Counted from the first letter of the stretch, positions 7,824 through 16,903 are shown. The stretch: 64,000 nt of DNA from Galbitalea sp036271795 (GCA_036271795.1 DATAZY010000005.1:1-64000), one strand, 5' to 3'. The notes: generated by a model not told the origin, from the letters alone. A program made the numbers and translations.

Positions 7824-9173
7824 TCAAGCAATCGCCGGAAGCGTGACGGTGAAGACCGCGCCGCCGGCTACTGCCGTGCCCGCACGAATACTGCCACCGA
7901 GTCGCGCGACCAGACGGGCAGCGATCGAGAGGCCGAGACCGGTACCGACCGGGCGGGAGTCCCGGTAGCGCTCGCGCAGAGCGCCACGTTCGAACGCGAT
8001 GGCGGCATCCTCGCTCGTGAGTCCGGGTCCGCCATCCCGGACTTCGATCACCGCACCGCCGGCATCGGACCAGCAGGCGAGCCGGATGCCGGAGCCCGCC
8101 GGGCTCACCCGGAGCGCGTTTTCGACCAGACCGTCCACGATCTGGCGCAGGCGTCGGGGGTCACTCCGGATCGTAACCTCCTGGGCCTCGACAACCAGCC
8201 GAACGTCGATGCCCGCCGCCCGGCCGAGCCAGGCATCTCGGCTCGCGCGAAGCAACTCGGCGAGCTTCACGTCGACGGGCGTGATCGTGAAGTCGTCCGC
8301 CTCGAGTCTGGCAAGCTCGAGCAGGTCGGCGACGAAGTGGTCAAGGCGCGTGGTCTCCGCCATGAGAACCTCGCCAACGCCCGGGAGGTCTGCCGGGCCG
8401 ACCATGCCGTCGGAGATAGCCTCCGCGTATCCGCGCAGCGCGGTAAGCGGCGTGCGTAACTCGTGCGAGATGGAGAGCAGGAACTCGCGCTGCCGGGCCT
8501 CGCTCGAAGCCAGGGCGCCGTCCAAGGCGCCGAGTGCGTCGGCTACGGCGACCACTTCCGTCGGACCCTTGGTTTCGACGGGGAGGCCGCGCTCGCCGCG
8601 CGCCATTCTGGCCGCGGTTCTGGCGACGCCCACGAGCGGCCGCGCGAGCCAGCGCGCGAGCAGGGTTCCCGCCAGAACTGCAACGACCAGGCCAATCAGG
8701 AGGGCAAGCCCGATCCGCAGCAGCGATCGCTGCGCCTGCGCTTCGACGCTATCCCGCGGGAGCGCGAGAACGAGCGAGCCGCCGCCTCGCTTGGCCCGCA
8801 TCTCGACCAGGGTCAGTCCCTGCGGCCCGGTCACCGTGGTCGACACTCGGACGCCGAGTGCGCCCTTCCTGACGAGTCGCGCGGGAAGCAGCCCCGCCGC
8901 GTCGCCGCTGACCTGACCGGTCGCTGTGACAATTCCCGCCTCCGTCTGGCCGAGGGCAATCGTGACCCGTTCGTTGATGTCGTTCAACGAGGTGGCGGCC
9001 GGAAGCTTTGCCAGCAGCGTGGCCTGCGCGGCAAGCTGCGCGCGCGCCTGATCGATGGATGACTGGTGGACCAGCTGCAGCGAAACGCCGCCGGTCACGA
9101 GCACCGCGAGGACCGCGACGGTGATCGTGACGAGCGTCACCCGACCGCGGAGGCCGAGACCACGTCTCGTCAC
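7824..9173 (-). CDS. sensor histidine kinase, OmpR-partner type (system 1)
   Basis: The 449-residue membrane kinase has TM1 at about 11-34, an extracytoplasmic sensor loop of about 115 residues, TM2 at about 152-174, a HAMP linker to about 226, the HisKA dimerisation helix with His237 in SISHELRTPL, and an HATPase domain with the N box (VENALRV), the DGGPG motif and GTGLGLSI. The GTG at 9173 overlaps the stop of the response regulator gene by four bases (GTGA), which fixes the start and shows coupling. The extracellular sensor has no motif I recognise, so the signal is unknown. Confidence 0.92.
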   Translation of the reverse strand: MTRRGLGLRGRVTLVTITVAVLAVLVTGGVSLQLVHQSSIDQARAQLAAQATLLAKLPAATSLNDINERVTIALGQTEAGIVTATGQVSGDAAGLLPARLVRKGALGVRVSTTVTGPQGLTLVEMRAKRGGGSLVLALPRDSVEAQAQRSLLRIGLALLIGLVVAVLAGTLLARWLARPLVGVARTAARMARGERGLPVETKGPTEVVAVADALGALDGALASSEARQREFLLSISHELRTPLTALRGYAEAISDGMVGPADLPGVGEVLMAETTRLDHFVADLLELARLEADDFTITPVDVKLAELLRASRDAWLGRAAGIDVRLVVEAQEVTIRSDPRRLRQIVDGLVENALRVSPAGSGIRLACWSDAGGAVIEVRDGGPGLTSEDAAIAFERGALRERYRDSRPVGTGLGLSIAARLVARLGGSIRAGTAVAGGAVFTVTLPAIA

Positions 9174-9856
9174 GGTTCGTCGTCCACCGCAGCGTAACCG
9201 ACGCCGCGCGACGTGCGAATCGGACTCAGCGAGCCAAGCTTTGCGCGCACCTGGGCGACGTGGACATCCACGGTTCGGCCGCTCGCGTAGTCGGCCTGAC
9301 CCCACACGCTCGAGAGCAGCTCCTCGCGCGTGAACACCCGGCCGGGAGAGCTCGCGAGTTTGGCCAGCAGGTCGAACTCTGTGCTGGTGAGCGAGATCAC
9401 GGTTTTCTCTGCAACAACTCGCCTGCGTTCCAGGTCGATCGAGACGGCGCCGATCGTCAGCAGCGGGGGAGATTCCGGACCGCCCTGGCGACGCAGCAGC
9501 GACTTCAGCCGGGCGACGAGCTCGCGAGGGGAGAACGGCTTCGTCAGGTAGTCGTCAGCCCCAAGCTCGATACCGAGGATGCGATCGACCTCGTCGTCGC
9601 GCGCGGTGACGAAGATGATCGGCGTCCAGTCGCCGGACTCACGCAGCCGCCGGCAAATCTCAATCCCGTCGAGGCCGGGGAGTCCGACATCCAGAATCAC
9701 CGCGACCGGGCGAAGCCGACGGATGGCCGCAAGCCCGGCGATTCCATCGCGTTCTATGTGCACGCCGAACCCCGCCTCCGTGAGGTAGAGGCGTTGCAGG
9801 TCGGCGATGGCGCGTTCGTCCTCGACGATCACCACCAGACCTCGCGCGTCGGTCAT
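9170..9856 (-). CDS. response regulator, OmpR/PhoB family (system 1)
   Basis: The 228-residue protein has a receiver domain with the phospho-acceptor Asp56 in VILDVGLPGLDG, the acidic pair in VEDERA near residue 12, and Lys106 in LTKPFSP. The C-terminal winged helix is complete (FTREELLSSVWG to VDVHVAQVRAKLG and RGVGYA). It controls transcription together with the kinase encoded just downstream. The ATG at 9856 is chosen because MTDARGLVVIVEDE fits the family; six more codons are open upstream. It is the promoter-proximal gene of a regulator-kinase-GNAT operon. Confidence 0.93.
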   Translation of the reverse strand: MTDARGLVVIVEDERAIADLQRLYLTEAGFGVHIERDGIAGLAAIRRLRPVAVILDVGLPGLDGIEICRRLRESGDWTPIIFVTARDDEVDRILGIELGADDYLTKPFSPRELVARLKSLLRRQGGPESPPLLTIGAVSIDLERRRVVAEKTVISLTSTEFDLLAKLASSPGRVFTREELLSSVWGQADYASGRTVDVHVAQVRAKLGSLSPIRTSRGVGYAAVDDEP

Positions 9857-9929
9857 GGCACCATTCAAGCCCATTGGAACCTCGCAAACCCGCTACCAAT
9901 CGCGCTCTTACATTCCTCGAACGCTGGTT

Positions 9930-10994
9930 CTAAGTGGGAAGATCGCGCCGCCAGGCGCCCTCGTAACCTACGGCCACGAAGCCGACGGACTCGTTGACGT
10001 CCAGCATGTGCCGGTTCTCCTCGGCGTTGAACGTGATGATCGATGGATGGCCGGACATCCTCCGCTGCACCTCGACCAGGTTGGCGAGCTTGAGCAGCAT
10101 CCCGAGCCGGTGCCCCCGATGCTCGTGCAGCACGAGCGTGTCCTCCTGCGATATCGATCGATCGTTCTCGGCCGGCACTGACAGCGTCGTGAAACCCGCG
10201 AGGTTCCCGGTGGGAACGTGTTCTACCGCGCACACCAGCAGGGTGCGCGGGCTGGTCTCAAAACGCGCTTCATCGGCGACCAGTCGCTCGACGGTCCAGA
10301 CATCCTCCGGCTCCTCGAGTCCGGCGCTCGGTTCTTCGACGCTCATGACCTGACGCAGCATGGCCATGTCGGCGCGCCACTTCACCGGCGTCCGGTCGGT
10401 CCAGTGGTGGATGGCGAAGTCTGGTCCGGAGATCGTCGCAGCGTCCTCAAACTGTGTCGCGACATCGGCCGGGAGAGCGAGCCGACTCCCGCGAACCACC
10501 TGCTCGAGCCGGTAACCCTTGCTCAGCAGAAACCGGACTTCCGGATTCGCGCGTGGCACCGACCCAAAGCCCGTCGGGGGCGCCAGTCGAGGCCCGGCCG
10601 CGTAGCCAGAGACGGCGTAGACGATCGCTTTGCGGATGCCGTCAGTCGCGGCGACGCCCTGCAGCTTCGCGCTCAGCGCCGACCCGATGCCGGCGCCGCG
10701 AGCACCGGCGAGAACGTCAACCATCATCCAGGCGGTGTGAGGGTCATCGCCGGGTTCGATCTCGTATCGCGCCGCGCCGACCATCCGCGAGTCGTCTCGT
10801 GCGACGAACAGGCGAGTCGGCTGATTTTCCTGGTCGAGATAGTTCGGCAGGGCTTCCTCGGCCGAGAACGCGAGTTCGTCGGTACCGTAAGTCAGGGCCT
10901 CGTTGCCGTAGTGGATGCCGAGCGCGGACACGAAGTCATCCCAGCCTGACGCACCAACCGCACTCGGAATCTCGAGCTCGCGGATGTCGATCAT
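9930..10994 (-). CDS. tandem GNAT-domain N-acetyltransferase (paralogue 2)
   Basis: This 354-residue protein is clearly paralogous to the GNAT gene at 6719-7792: both open with a [MT]xDxxxxEIPxAxGxxGWDDFV-like segment and keep two GNAT folds. The first acetyl-CoA loop is GARGAGIGSALSAKL, the second HRGHRLGMLLKLAN. The ATG at 10994 overlaps the stop of response regulator 2 by four bases, so it belongs to the ABC/kinase/regulator operon. The substrate is unknown; association with an ABC exporter and a NarL-type system suggests modification of a toxic compound or cell-envelope molecule, but this is only a contextual guess. Confidence 0.85.
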   Translation of the reverse strand: MIDIRELEIPSAVGASGWDDFVSALGIHYGNEALTYGTDELAFSAEEALPNYLDQENQPTRLFVARDDSRMVGAARYEIEPGDDPHTAWMMVDVLAGARGAGIGSALSAKLQGVAATDGIRKAIVYAVSGYAAGPRLAPPTGFGSVPRANPEVRFLLSKGYRLEQVVRGSRLALPADVATQFEDAATISGPDFAIHHWTDRTPVKWRADMAMLRQVMSVEEPSAGLEEPEDVWTVERLVADEARFETSPRTLLVCAVEHVPTGNLAGFTTLSVPAENDRSISQEDTLVLHEHRGHRLGMLLKLANLVEVQRRMSGHPSIITFNAEENRHMLDVNESVGFVAVGYEGAWRRDLPT

Positions 10995-11602
10995 GCAAGA
11001 AGCCAACCATTTTCCGCGGCGATCCGCGCGGCTTCCGCGGCGTTGCGCGCACCGGTCTTCCCGATCGCGGACGAAAGGTGGTTGCGAACCGTGCCCTCTG
11101 AGAGGTGAAGCTGCGACGCGACCTCGGATGACCTGTTGCCCGCTCGCACGGCGAGCAGCACGTCGGTCTCGCGCGCGCTGAGCGGTGATGGGCCGGCGGC
11201 TAGCGACTCGGCGGCGAGCGCGGGATCGATCACACGCTGTCCTGCGGCCACGCGTCGAACGGCGTCGGCGAGCTGTCCGGATGGCGTGTCCTTGACGACG
11301 AAGCCGGACGCGCCGGCCTCGAGCGCGAGGCGTACATATCCCGGACGGCCAAAGGTCGTCACCACAAGTGCCTTGCAACTCGGGTATTTCGACCGAAGCA
11401 GCCGGGCGACGCCGATCCCGTCCAGACCGGGCATTTCTACGTCGAGCAGGGCGACATCGGCCAGGGATGCCCGCGCCGCCTCGAGCACCTCATCGCCGCG
11501 CCCGACCTGGGCGACCACTTCGAGATCGTCTTCGAGGTCGAGCAGCGAGGCGATCGCTCCGCGCACGAGAGCCTGATCATCCGCCAGCAGCAGGCGGATC
11601 AT
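10991..11602 (-). CDS. response regulator, NarL/LuxR family (system 2)
   Basis: The 203-residue regulator has Asp54 in ALLDVEMPGLDG as phospho-acceptor, the DDQ acidic start at residues 8-10, Lys in VVKDTPSGQL, and a C-terminal LuxR helix-turn-helix (LSARETDVLLAVRAGNRSSE, then LHLSEGTVRNHLSSAIGKTG). Its ATG overlaps the stop of histidine kinase 2 and its stop overlaps the GNAT start, each by four bases. This is the DesR/LiaR-like layout in which the regulator usually controls the linked ABC transporter; a palindrome upstream of the ABC genes (14451-14466) is a candidate binding site. Confidence 0.93.
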   Translation of the reverse strand: MIRLLLADDQALVRGAIASLLDLEDDLEVVAQVGRGDEVLEAARASLADVALLDVEMPGLDGIGVARLLRSKYPSCKALVVTTFGRPGYVRLALEAGASGFVVKDTPSGQLADAVRRVAAGQRVIDPALAAESLAAGPSPLSARETDVLLAVRAGNRSSEVASQLHLSEGTVRNHLSSAIGKTGARNAAEAARIAAENGWLLA

Positions 11603-12720
11603 CGCGCGCCTTTGGCGACCGTCAGAACGTAGCCGCCCGTTTCGCCGTTGGCGGCGGTGAGCTTTGCGCCAGCCTCCAGCGCACGTTCGGTGAGCCCGGT
11701 TAACCCGTTTCCCTTGTGCGAAGCGGGCACGCCGAGACCGTCGTCGCGGACGCTTAGAGATCGGGGTTTCAGCTCGATCCAGCACTCTGTGGCCCTGGAA
11801 TGCCGGATGACGTTGGTGATGCCCTCCCGAAGGACCCAGCCGAACAGCGGCCGGAGGTCTTCGTCGACTGCCGAGCCGTCGAGCGGGAGATGAGCGCGGA
11901 TGTCTGCGGCATCCAGCGCAGTTCTCGCGGCCGACAGCTCGGAGTCGAGGTTCATCTCCCGGTAAGAACTCACGGCGGCGCGGAGGTCGACGAGTGCGGT
12001 GCGCGCGAGGGACTCGATGTCCCCGATCTCCGCGATCGCACGTGCGGGATCCCGCTCGACCAGCCGACCGGCGAGTTCCGACTTGACCGCAACGACCGTG
12101 AGTGAGTGCCCGAGCACATCGTGCAGGTCGCGGGCGAGACGAGCGCGCTCCTCCGCCGCGGCGAGCGTGGCGATGGTGGCGTGCGCATCCTGAAGTTCTC
12201 GATTCGCGATGATCTGACGCGTGATCGCGACGAGTGAGACCGCGATGGACACGGTGACGAACGGTGCGAATATTGTTCCCTCGGCGAAGTTCCCGCTCCA
12301 CGACAGCGCGACCTGCGCGGCGACAACACCCAGAGAGACGACGAGGGTCGGTACGAACGGCATCCACATGAAAGCGGCCATGGCGACAACGAGAGTCCAG
12401 ACCCAAACCACGTAGACGCCGATTAACGGCAGCAGCACGAGGCTCGCGGCCCAGTAGATGACGAGTCCGATGACCCGGGCACGCACGCTCTGTGGCCAGA
12501 GCAGCGGCGGGAGAAGGATGTACCCGAGGTAGATCACGACGAGCAACAGAGTTGCGGTCACCTTGCCGGCGTTCGTGCCCGCGGACGTCCAGACGTACAC
12601 AATCTCAAACGTCTGGTAGACGAGACCGAACAGGGTCCCGAGATACCACCGATAGGCTCCGAGATTCAGCAGCCGGGCGTGGATTCCCGCACTCGGCTGC
12701 TGACGCGACACGCTCGACAC
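11599..12720 (-). CDS. sensor histidine kinase, HisKA_3/DesK-like (system 2)
   Basis: The 373-residue kinase has about five membrane helices in residues 25-170 with almost no extracellular loop, which points to sensing within the membrane, then a HisKA_3 dimerisation helix with His200 in ARLARDLHDVLGHSLT and an HATPase domain (RHSRATECWIEL with the preceding REGITNVIRH N box, and the VRDDGLG G1 box). Its stop overlaps the regulator start (ATGA). It follows the ABC permease by 24 bases. DesK-type kinases respond to membrane state or envelope stress, so envelope damage or a drug exported by the linked ABC pump is a plausible signal. Confidence 0.92.
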   Translation of the reverse strand: MSSVSRQQPSAGIHARLLNLGAYRWYLGTLFGLVYQTFEIVYVWTSAGTNAGKVTATLLLVVIYLGYILLPPLLWPQSVRARVIGLVIYWAASLVLLPLIGVYVVWVWTLVVAMAAFMWMPFVPTLVVSLGVVAAQVALSWSGNFAEGTIFAPFVTVSIAVSLVAITRQIIANRELQDAHATIATLAAAEERARLARDLHDVLGHSLTVVAVKSELAGRLVERDPARAIAEIGDIESLARTALVDLRAAVSSYREMNLDSELSAARTALDAADIRAHLPLDGSAVDEDLRPLFGWVLREGITNVIRHSRATECWIELKPRSLSVRDDGLGVPASHKGNGLTGLTERALEAGAKLTAANGETGGYVLTVAKGAR

Positions 12721-12744
12721 GATTTTTACTGTACTCAGTGGGTA

Positions 12745-13482
12745 CTAGGCCCGGGCGGAGTCCCGGCGGTAACGCCACGTGATGAGGGCGGCGAGGACCA
12801 GCGTCCACGCGCCGAGCACGATCGCAGGCGTTCCGATGTTTCCGGTGAGCCCCGCACCCATCTGGCCCAGCTTGTTGAGCCAGAACGATGGCACGACCTG
12901 GGCGACATTGCCGACCCAGGTCGGCAGGATGTCGAGCGGAACCCAGAGGCCGCCGAGGATCGCGAGCCCGAGGAAGGTGACCATGAACAGCGGCTGCGCG
13001 AACGATGGTTTGGCGAACTGTCCGATCAGGATGGCGATGAGCGCGAACGGGATGATCCCGATCCAGAGACCGAGGCCCGCCATCAGCCAGCCCTGCACTG
13101 AGAGGTGGGCGTGAAGCACTGTGATCGAGACGGCGAACACCACGATGATCGACAGGAGGCCGACCGCCAGTGCGCTCGAGACCTTGGTGATCATGTATCC
13201 GGTTCCCGACAGGGGGGTGATGCGCAGTTGTCGGTTCCAGCCAACCGAGCGCTCGTTGACGATCGTGAACGCCTGGGCAAGCGCGGCCATCATGGCACCG
13301 TAGCCGCCCATCTGGACGGTGGTGACGATGATCCATTGCAGGTGAGAAGCGGAGTCGTACTGGCTGCCGTAGGTGCTGCCGAAGATCAGCAGCATCGCGA
13401 CGGGGACGGCGAAGGTGAAGATCAGTGACCGTGCGTTGCGAAGCTGTCGCACCATCTCGAGGCCGAAGTATCGGATGTTCAT
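12745..13482 (-). CDS. ABC-2 type transporter permease
   Basis: The 245-residue integral membrane protein has about six hydrophobic segments, starting with SLIFTFAVPVAMLLIFG near residue 20, and follows the ABC-2 permease pattern (NERSVGWNRQLRITPLSG resembles the cytoplasmic coupling segment, with ...AILGGLWVPLDILPTWVG late). It would form the channel for the ATPase encoded immediately upstream; the ATG overlaps the ATPase stop by four bases. These small ABC-2 exporters linked to DesK/NarL systems typically pump out antibiotics or membrane-active compounds. Confidence 0.9.
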   Translation of the reverse strand: MNIRYFGLEMVRQLRNARSLIFTFAVPVAMLLIFGSTYGSQYDSASHLQWIIVTTVQMGGYGAMMAALAQAFTIVNERSVGWNRQLRITPLSGTGYMITKVSSALAVGLLSIIVVFAVSITVLHAHLSVQGWLMAGLGLWIGIIPFALIAILIGQFAKPSFAQPLFMVTFLGLAILGGLWVPLDILPTWVGNVAQVVPSFWLNKLGQMGAGLTGNIGTPAIVLGAWTLVLAALITWRYRRDSARA

Positions 13483-14393
13483 TTGCTTGCTCCTTCTGAC
13501 GTCAGCGCCATGAACGCGTCGTCCATGTTGCGGGAAACGATTTCGATATCCGTCGCCGCCGGGTAGCTCGCAAGCAGCGCGCGAAGCGTCGCATCCGAGT
13601 CCTCGGACTGCAGCGCGATGCGGCTGCCACGCTGCTCGATGCGGGTAACCCCGACGAGTGCCTCGAGGGACCGCCGATCCGCCTCGGCGAGCGTGAAGCT
13701 CACGGTGCGTCCGGTGACGACCGACTTGACCTCCGATGGCGTCCCGTCTGCGATGATTCGCCCGGCGCTCATGATCACGACGCGATCGGCGAACGTGTCG
13801 GCTTCGTCCAGGTAGTGGGTCGCGAAGACGACGGTTTTGCCCGCCCGGGTGAACTCACGCATGGACTCCCAGAAGCTATGGCGGGCCGCGACATCCATGG
13901 CCGCTGTTGGCTCGTCGAGGATCAGCAGATCCGGATTCGAGACGACCGCGACAGCGAATCGTGCTCGCTGCATCTGGCCGCCGGACAGGCTCGCAATCTT
14001 CTGCTTCGCGAGATCGGCTACACCAGCGCGCTGCATGGCTTCCTCGACGGAAAGCGGATGCTTGTGAAGCGCGTGGATGAGCGCGATCGATTCGCGTACG
14101 GTCGTGGTTGGCAACAGCGCGCCACCCTGGAGCATGGCTCCGACTCGTCCGGTCACGATCGCGTGGCGCGGATCCTCGCCGAAGAGTTCTGCGGTGCCAT
14201 CGGTCGGCAGGGCGAGTCCGAGCAGAAGGTCGATCGTGGTCGACTTGCCTGCCCCGTTCGGCCCGAGGAGGGCAACGACCTCGCCGGGTTGGATGGACAG
14301 GTCAACGTCGTTGACGGCAATAAGGTCACCGAATCTTTTGGTGAGCCCTGAGAGCCTGATGGCTGGAGCCCGTTCCTGCTGGGTTTGTGTCAT
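13479..14393 (-). CDS. ABC transporter ATP-binding protein
   Basis: The 304-residue ATPase has Walker A GPNGAGKST near residue 44, the Q-loop, the signature LSGGQMQRARFAVA, Walker B LLILDEPTAAMD and the H-loop in FATHYLDEADT. The C-terminal 80 residues are the extension typical of drug-exporter ATPases (DrrA/CcmA type). It heads the operon ATPase-permease-kinase-regulator-GNAT on the minus strand, and the ATG at 14393 is the first good start after the divergent intergenic region shared with the LysE gene. Confidence 0.93.
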   Translation of the reverse strand: MTQTQQERAPAIRLSGLTKRFGDLIAVNDVDLSIQPGEVVALLGPNGAGKSTTIDLLLGLALPTDGTAELFGEDPRHAIVTGRVGAMLQGGALLPTTTVRESIALIHALHKHPLSVEEAMQRAGVADLAKQKIASLSGGQMQRARFAVAVVSNPDLLILDEPTAAMDVAARHSFWESMREFTRAGKTVVFATHYLDEADTFADRVVIMSAGRIIADGTPSEVKSVVTGRTVSFTLAEADRRSLEALVGVTRIEQRGSRIALQSEDSDATLRALLASYPAATDIEIVSRNMDDAFMALTSEGASK

Positions 14394-14450
14394 ATCTCGA
14401 TCGTGGCCGACGGCCCGGTGGGGTGCCTATGTTGCGACTCATGACTTCGG

Positions 14451-14466
14451 CGTGACATTTGTCACG
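14451..14466. promoter_or_regulatory. 16-bp palindrome CGTGACATTTGTCACG, candidate operator
   Basis: A perfect inverted repeat (CGTGACA, two bases, TGTCACG) lies between the divergent ABC-transporter operon and the LysE gene, about 58 bases upstream of the ATPase start. Its symmetry and position fit a binding site for the NarL-type regulator encoded in the operon; this is inference. Confidence 0.5.
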
Positions 14467-14503
14467 ACTGCTGGGCCAGAATCGATGAGCGAGGGGAGTG
14501 GTC

Positions 14504-15142
14504 ATGGTCACAGGTGCGGCGATTCTCGGAATGGCGCTGGTCGCGCTCGGAATGGTGCTGATCCCGGGCCCGAACATGATCTACCTCGTTTCGCGCAGCG
14601 TGAGCCAGGGACCGCGAGCCGGTCTCGTCTCGCTCAGCGGCACCTTCGTCGGCTTCCTCGTCTACATGACGATGGCGAACTTCGGGCTTGCCGCCGTGTT
14701 TATCTACGTTCCCGCGTTGTATGTGGGGGTCAAGCTGGCCGGCGCGGCCTATCTGCTCTACCTCGCGTGGAAGATGCTGAAGCCGGGTGGGGCATCCCTC
14801 TTCGAACCGAAAGAGCTACCTCGCGACTCGCGGTGGAAGTTGTTCCGCATGGGGCTCATCACCAATCTGCTGAACCCCAAGGCGGCGATCATGTACCTCG
14901 CGCTCATTCCGCAGTTCGTGGACCAGTCCGCGGGCAACGTCATCGCCCAGGGGTTCATCCTTGGCGGCGTTCAGGTCACGGTGAGCATGATCGTGAATTC
15001 GATCATCGTGCTGCTCGCCGGGGCGATTTCGCTCTTCCTTCGTTCCCGCCCAACCTGGCTGAAGTGGCAGCGCTGGATCACCGGCACGCTTCTCGGCCTC
15101 GTTGGCATCAAGCTCGCACTCGACGCGCCGACCGCTGCGTAG
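14504..15142 (+). CDS. LysE/RhtB family amino acid exporter
   Basis: The 212-residue membrane protein has six predicted helices and the family motif IPGPNMIYLVSRSVSQGPRA near residue 20, followed by GLVSLSGTFVGFL. LysE/RhtB proteins export amino acids such as lysine, threonine or homoserine, or other small amphipathic molecules. The ATG at 14504 is favoured over the GTG at 14498 because GAGGGGA ends six bases before it, a good ribosome spacing. It is transcribed alone, divergent from the ABC operon and convergent with the MFS gene (nine-base gap). Confidence 0.9.
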   Translation: MVTGAAILGMALVALGMVLIPGPNMIYLVSRSVSQGPRAGLVSLSGTFVGFLVYMTMANFGLAAVFIYVPALYVGVKLAGAAYLLYLAWKMLKPGGASLFEPKELPRDSRWKLFRMGLITNLLNPKAAIMYLALIPQFVDQSAGNVIAQGFILGGVQVTVSMIVNSIIVLLAGAISLFLRSRPTWLKWQRWITGTLLGLVGIKLALDAPTAA

Positions 15143-15151
15143 CCCGAGTCG

Positions 15152-16402
15152 TCACAGCCCGGTTCCAGCAGGCTCCGGTTCGAGGCGATACCGGCGCAGC
15201 TGGGGGGTGAACACGGCGATCAGGACCGTTCCGGCGGCGGCGGCGACACCACCGAAGATCATGCTCTCGCTGCCGGAGCTGACCGAGGCGACGAGTCCCG
15301 CCCGGATGTTTCCCAACTGTGGCCCGCCCGCGCCCACCACGAAGTCGAGCGCGTTGACCCGTCCGCGATAGGCGTCCGGCGTCACGCGCTGCACGATGGT
15401 TCCACGGGCGATGACGCTCACCGAATCGCCTGCGCCGGCAATCGCAAGGAATGGGATGGCGATCCAGAGCACGTTGATCGCGGCGAACGCGCCCAGCGAC
15501 AGCGCCCAGAGCAGGCCGCCGACGAGCATGAGGATGCCGGGTCGGTGCGATCGCGTGATTCTGCCAGACAGCGCCCCGACCAGCACTCCGCCCAGCGCGA
15601 GCGCCGGCAGGAACAGGCCAAGTGTGACCGGGGACCCGCCGAACTTTTCGGAGTTGATTACCGGGAACATTGCGACCGGCATCGCCAGCACGGTCGCGTT
15701 CAGGTCGGCGAGAAACGCGCCGATGAGGATCGGCGTCCTGACCACGAGGCGGAATCCGCCGACGACACTCCGGTCGTGGTTGCCGTCCGGGTTCGGTTCC
15801 GGAGGCATCGGCGGCAGGCCGAAGACGCCGTAGATCGCCGCGAAGAACGTTGCGGCATCGAGAACGAAGCAGCCATCGACTCCCCACGCCGCGATCGCAA
15901 ATCCGGCGAGCACGGGACTGCCGAGCAGCAGCACCTGCATGCCGATGTTGTTGAGCGCATAGCCCGCGGCGACCAGGTCGTCGCCGAGCAGGCGGGGGAT
16001 GAACGCTCGTGCCGCCGGTGCCCCGAGGGAGTTGAGCCCGCCCTGCAGGACGATGAGCGCGAACAGGATGACCAGCTGGTGCGTTCCCGAGATGACCACG
16101 GCCGCCATCGCTGTCGCGGCAACGACCTGCCCGCATCGGGTCAGGAGCACGAGCCGGCGGCGGTCGACCCGGTCGGCGAGGTGTCCACCGATCAGGCTGA
16201 ATACGATCAGCGGCACGAGCTGGGCCAGGCCGACCAGCCCGAGAAGGGCCGCGTTGTGGCTGATGGTCCACACGTAGTACAGCAGAGCGAACGAGGAGAC
16301 CTGGCTACCGAGACCGGAGAGGAGGTTTCCGATCCAGAGCCGACGAAAGGCCGGACTGGTGCGAAGCGGGCGGATGTCGAGGAACAGGCTGCGCGAACTC
16401 AC
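15152..16402 (-). CDS. major facilitator superfamily exporter (enterobactin-exporter/EntS-like class)
   Basis: The 416-residue protein has twelve predicted helices; LADRVDRRRLVLLTR is the loop 2-3 MFS motif and TPDAYRGRVNALDFVVG the matching motif in the second half. The N-terminus PLRTSPAFRRLWIGNLLSGL is typical of the MFS_3 (TetA/EntS-like) exporters. The GTG at 16402 overlaps the marR stop by four bases, which fixes the start. Control by the MarR protein of the same operon, and thus export of a toxic or signalling compound, is the likely role. Confidence 0.88.
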   Translation of the reverse strand: MSSRSLFLDIRPLRTSPAFRRLWIGNLLSGLGSQVSSFALLYYVWTISHNAALLGLVGLAQLVPLIVFSLIGGHLADRVDRRRLVLLTRCGQVVAATAMAAVVISGTHQLVILFALIVLQGGLNSLGAPAARAFIPRLLGDDLVAAGYALNNIGMQVLLLGSPVLAGFAIAAWGVDGCFVLDAATFFAAIYGVFGLPPMPPEPNPDGNHDRSVVGGFRLVVRTPILIGAFLADLNATVLAMPVAMFPVINSEKFGGSPVTLGLFLPALALGGVLVGALSGRITRSHRPGILMLVGGLLWALSLGAFAAINVLWIAIPFLAIAGAGDSVSVIARGTIVQRVTPDAYRGRVNALDFVVGAGGPQLGNIRAGLVASVSSGSESMIFGGVAAAAGTVLIAVFTPQLRRYRLEPEPAGTGL

Positions 16403-16896
16403 GAGCGCTCGCCGAGCTGCAGCCGGATGCGCAGCCGTTCCGTGAAGGAGCGACGATCGAGAGCCGCGCGCAGGTCCGAAATGAGTTGGCCGAGCGCGTA
16501 GGGGACCTCGGCATCCAGTTCGGCGAGCACCGCTTCCGTGGCATACCACTCGGCGCGCAGCGGCTCGATGAGTGCCCGACCCGCTGGCGTCAGCTCGATC
16601 ATCCTGTTGCGTGCGTCCGTGCCGGGCGCCGACCGGATCAGGCCATCTTTCTTCATCGCCGAGACGGTCTGGCTCATCGCCGAGTGCGTCACGTTGACCT
16701 CGCGCGAGAGTTCGCGGATGCTCAACGGACCGCCCTCGAGAAACATGATAGCCATGCTGAATCGCGGTCGAACCCCGACGATGCCGAGTTCCGCGTACAC
16801 CTCGGCGATGCTGGCGTCCATTCGATCGAAGATCTCGCGCATGCCGCGCCAGCGACTGGGCAGGGCATCCCGCTGGGGGGTGAGTTCTGAGGGCAT
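16399..16896 (-). CDS. MarR family transcriptional regulator
   Basis: The 165-residue protein carries the MarR winged helix: LSIRELSREVNVTHSAMSQT is the recognition helix-turn-helix and SAPGTDARNRMIELTPAGRA is the wing with the conserved D-x-R. It probably represses its own operon (marR-MFS) until a ligand binds. The transcript appears leaderless: TACAAT lies seven bases before the ATG. An AT-rich stretch just upstream (16912-16931) is a candidate operator. Confidence 0.9.
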   Translation of the reverse strand: MPSELTPQRDALPSRWRGMREIFDRMDASIAEVYAELGIVGVRPRFSMAIMFLEGGPLSIRELSREVNVTHSAMSQTVSAMKKDGLIRSAPGTDARNRMIELTPAGRALIEPLRAEWYATEAVLAELDAEVPYALGQLISDLRAALDRRSFTERLRIRLQLGERS

Positions 16897-16903
16897 CCGG
16901 CAA

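Noticed and set aside
6719..16896. Genomic island with mobility genes
   Set aside because: No integrase, transposase, tRNA border or direct repeats are visible; base composition is like the rest.
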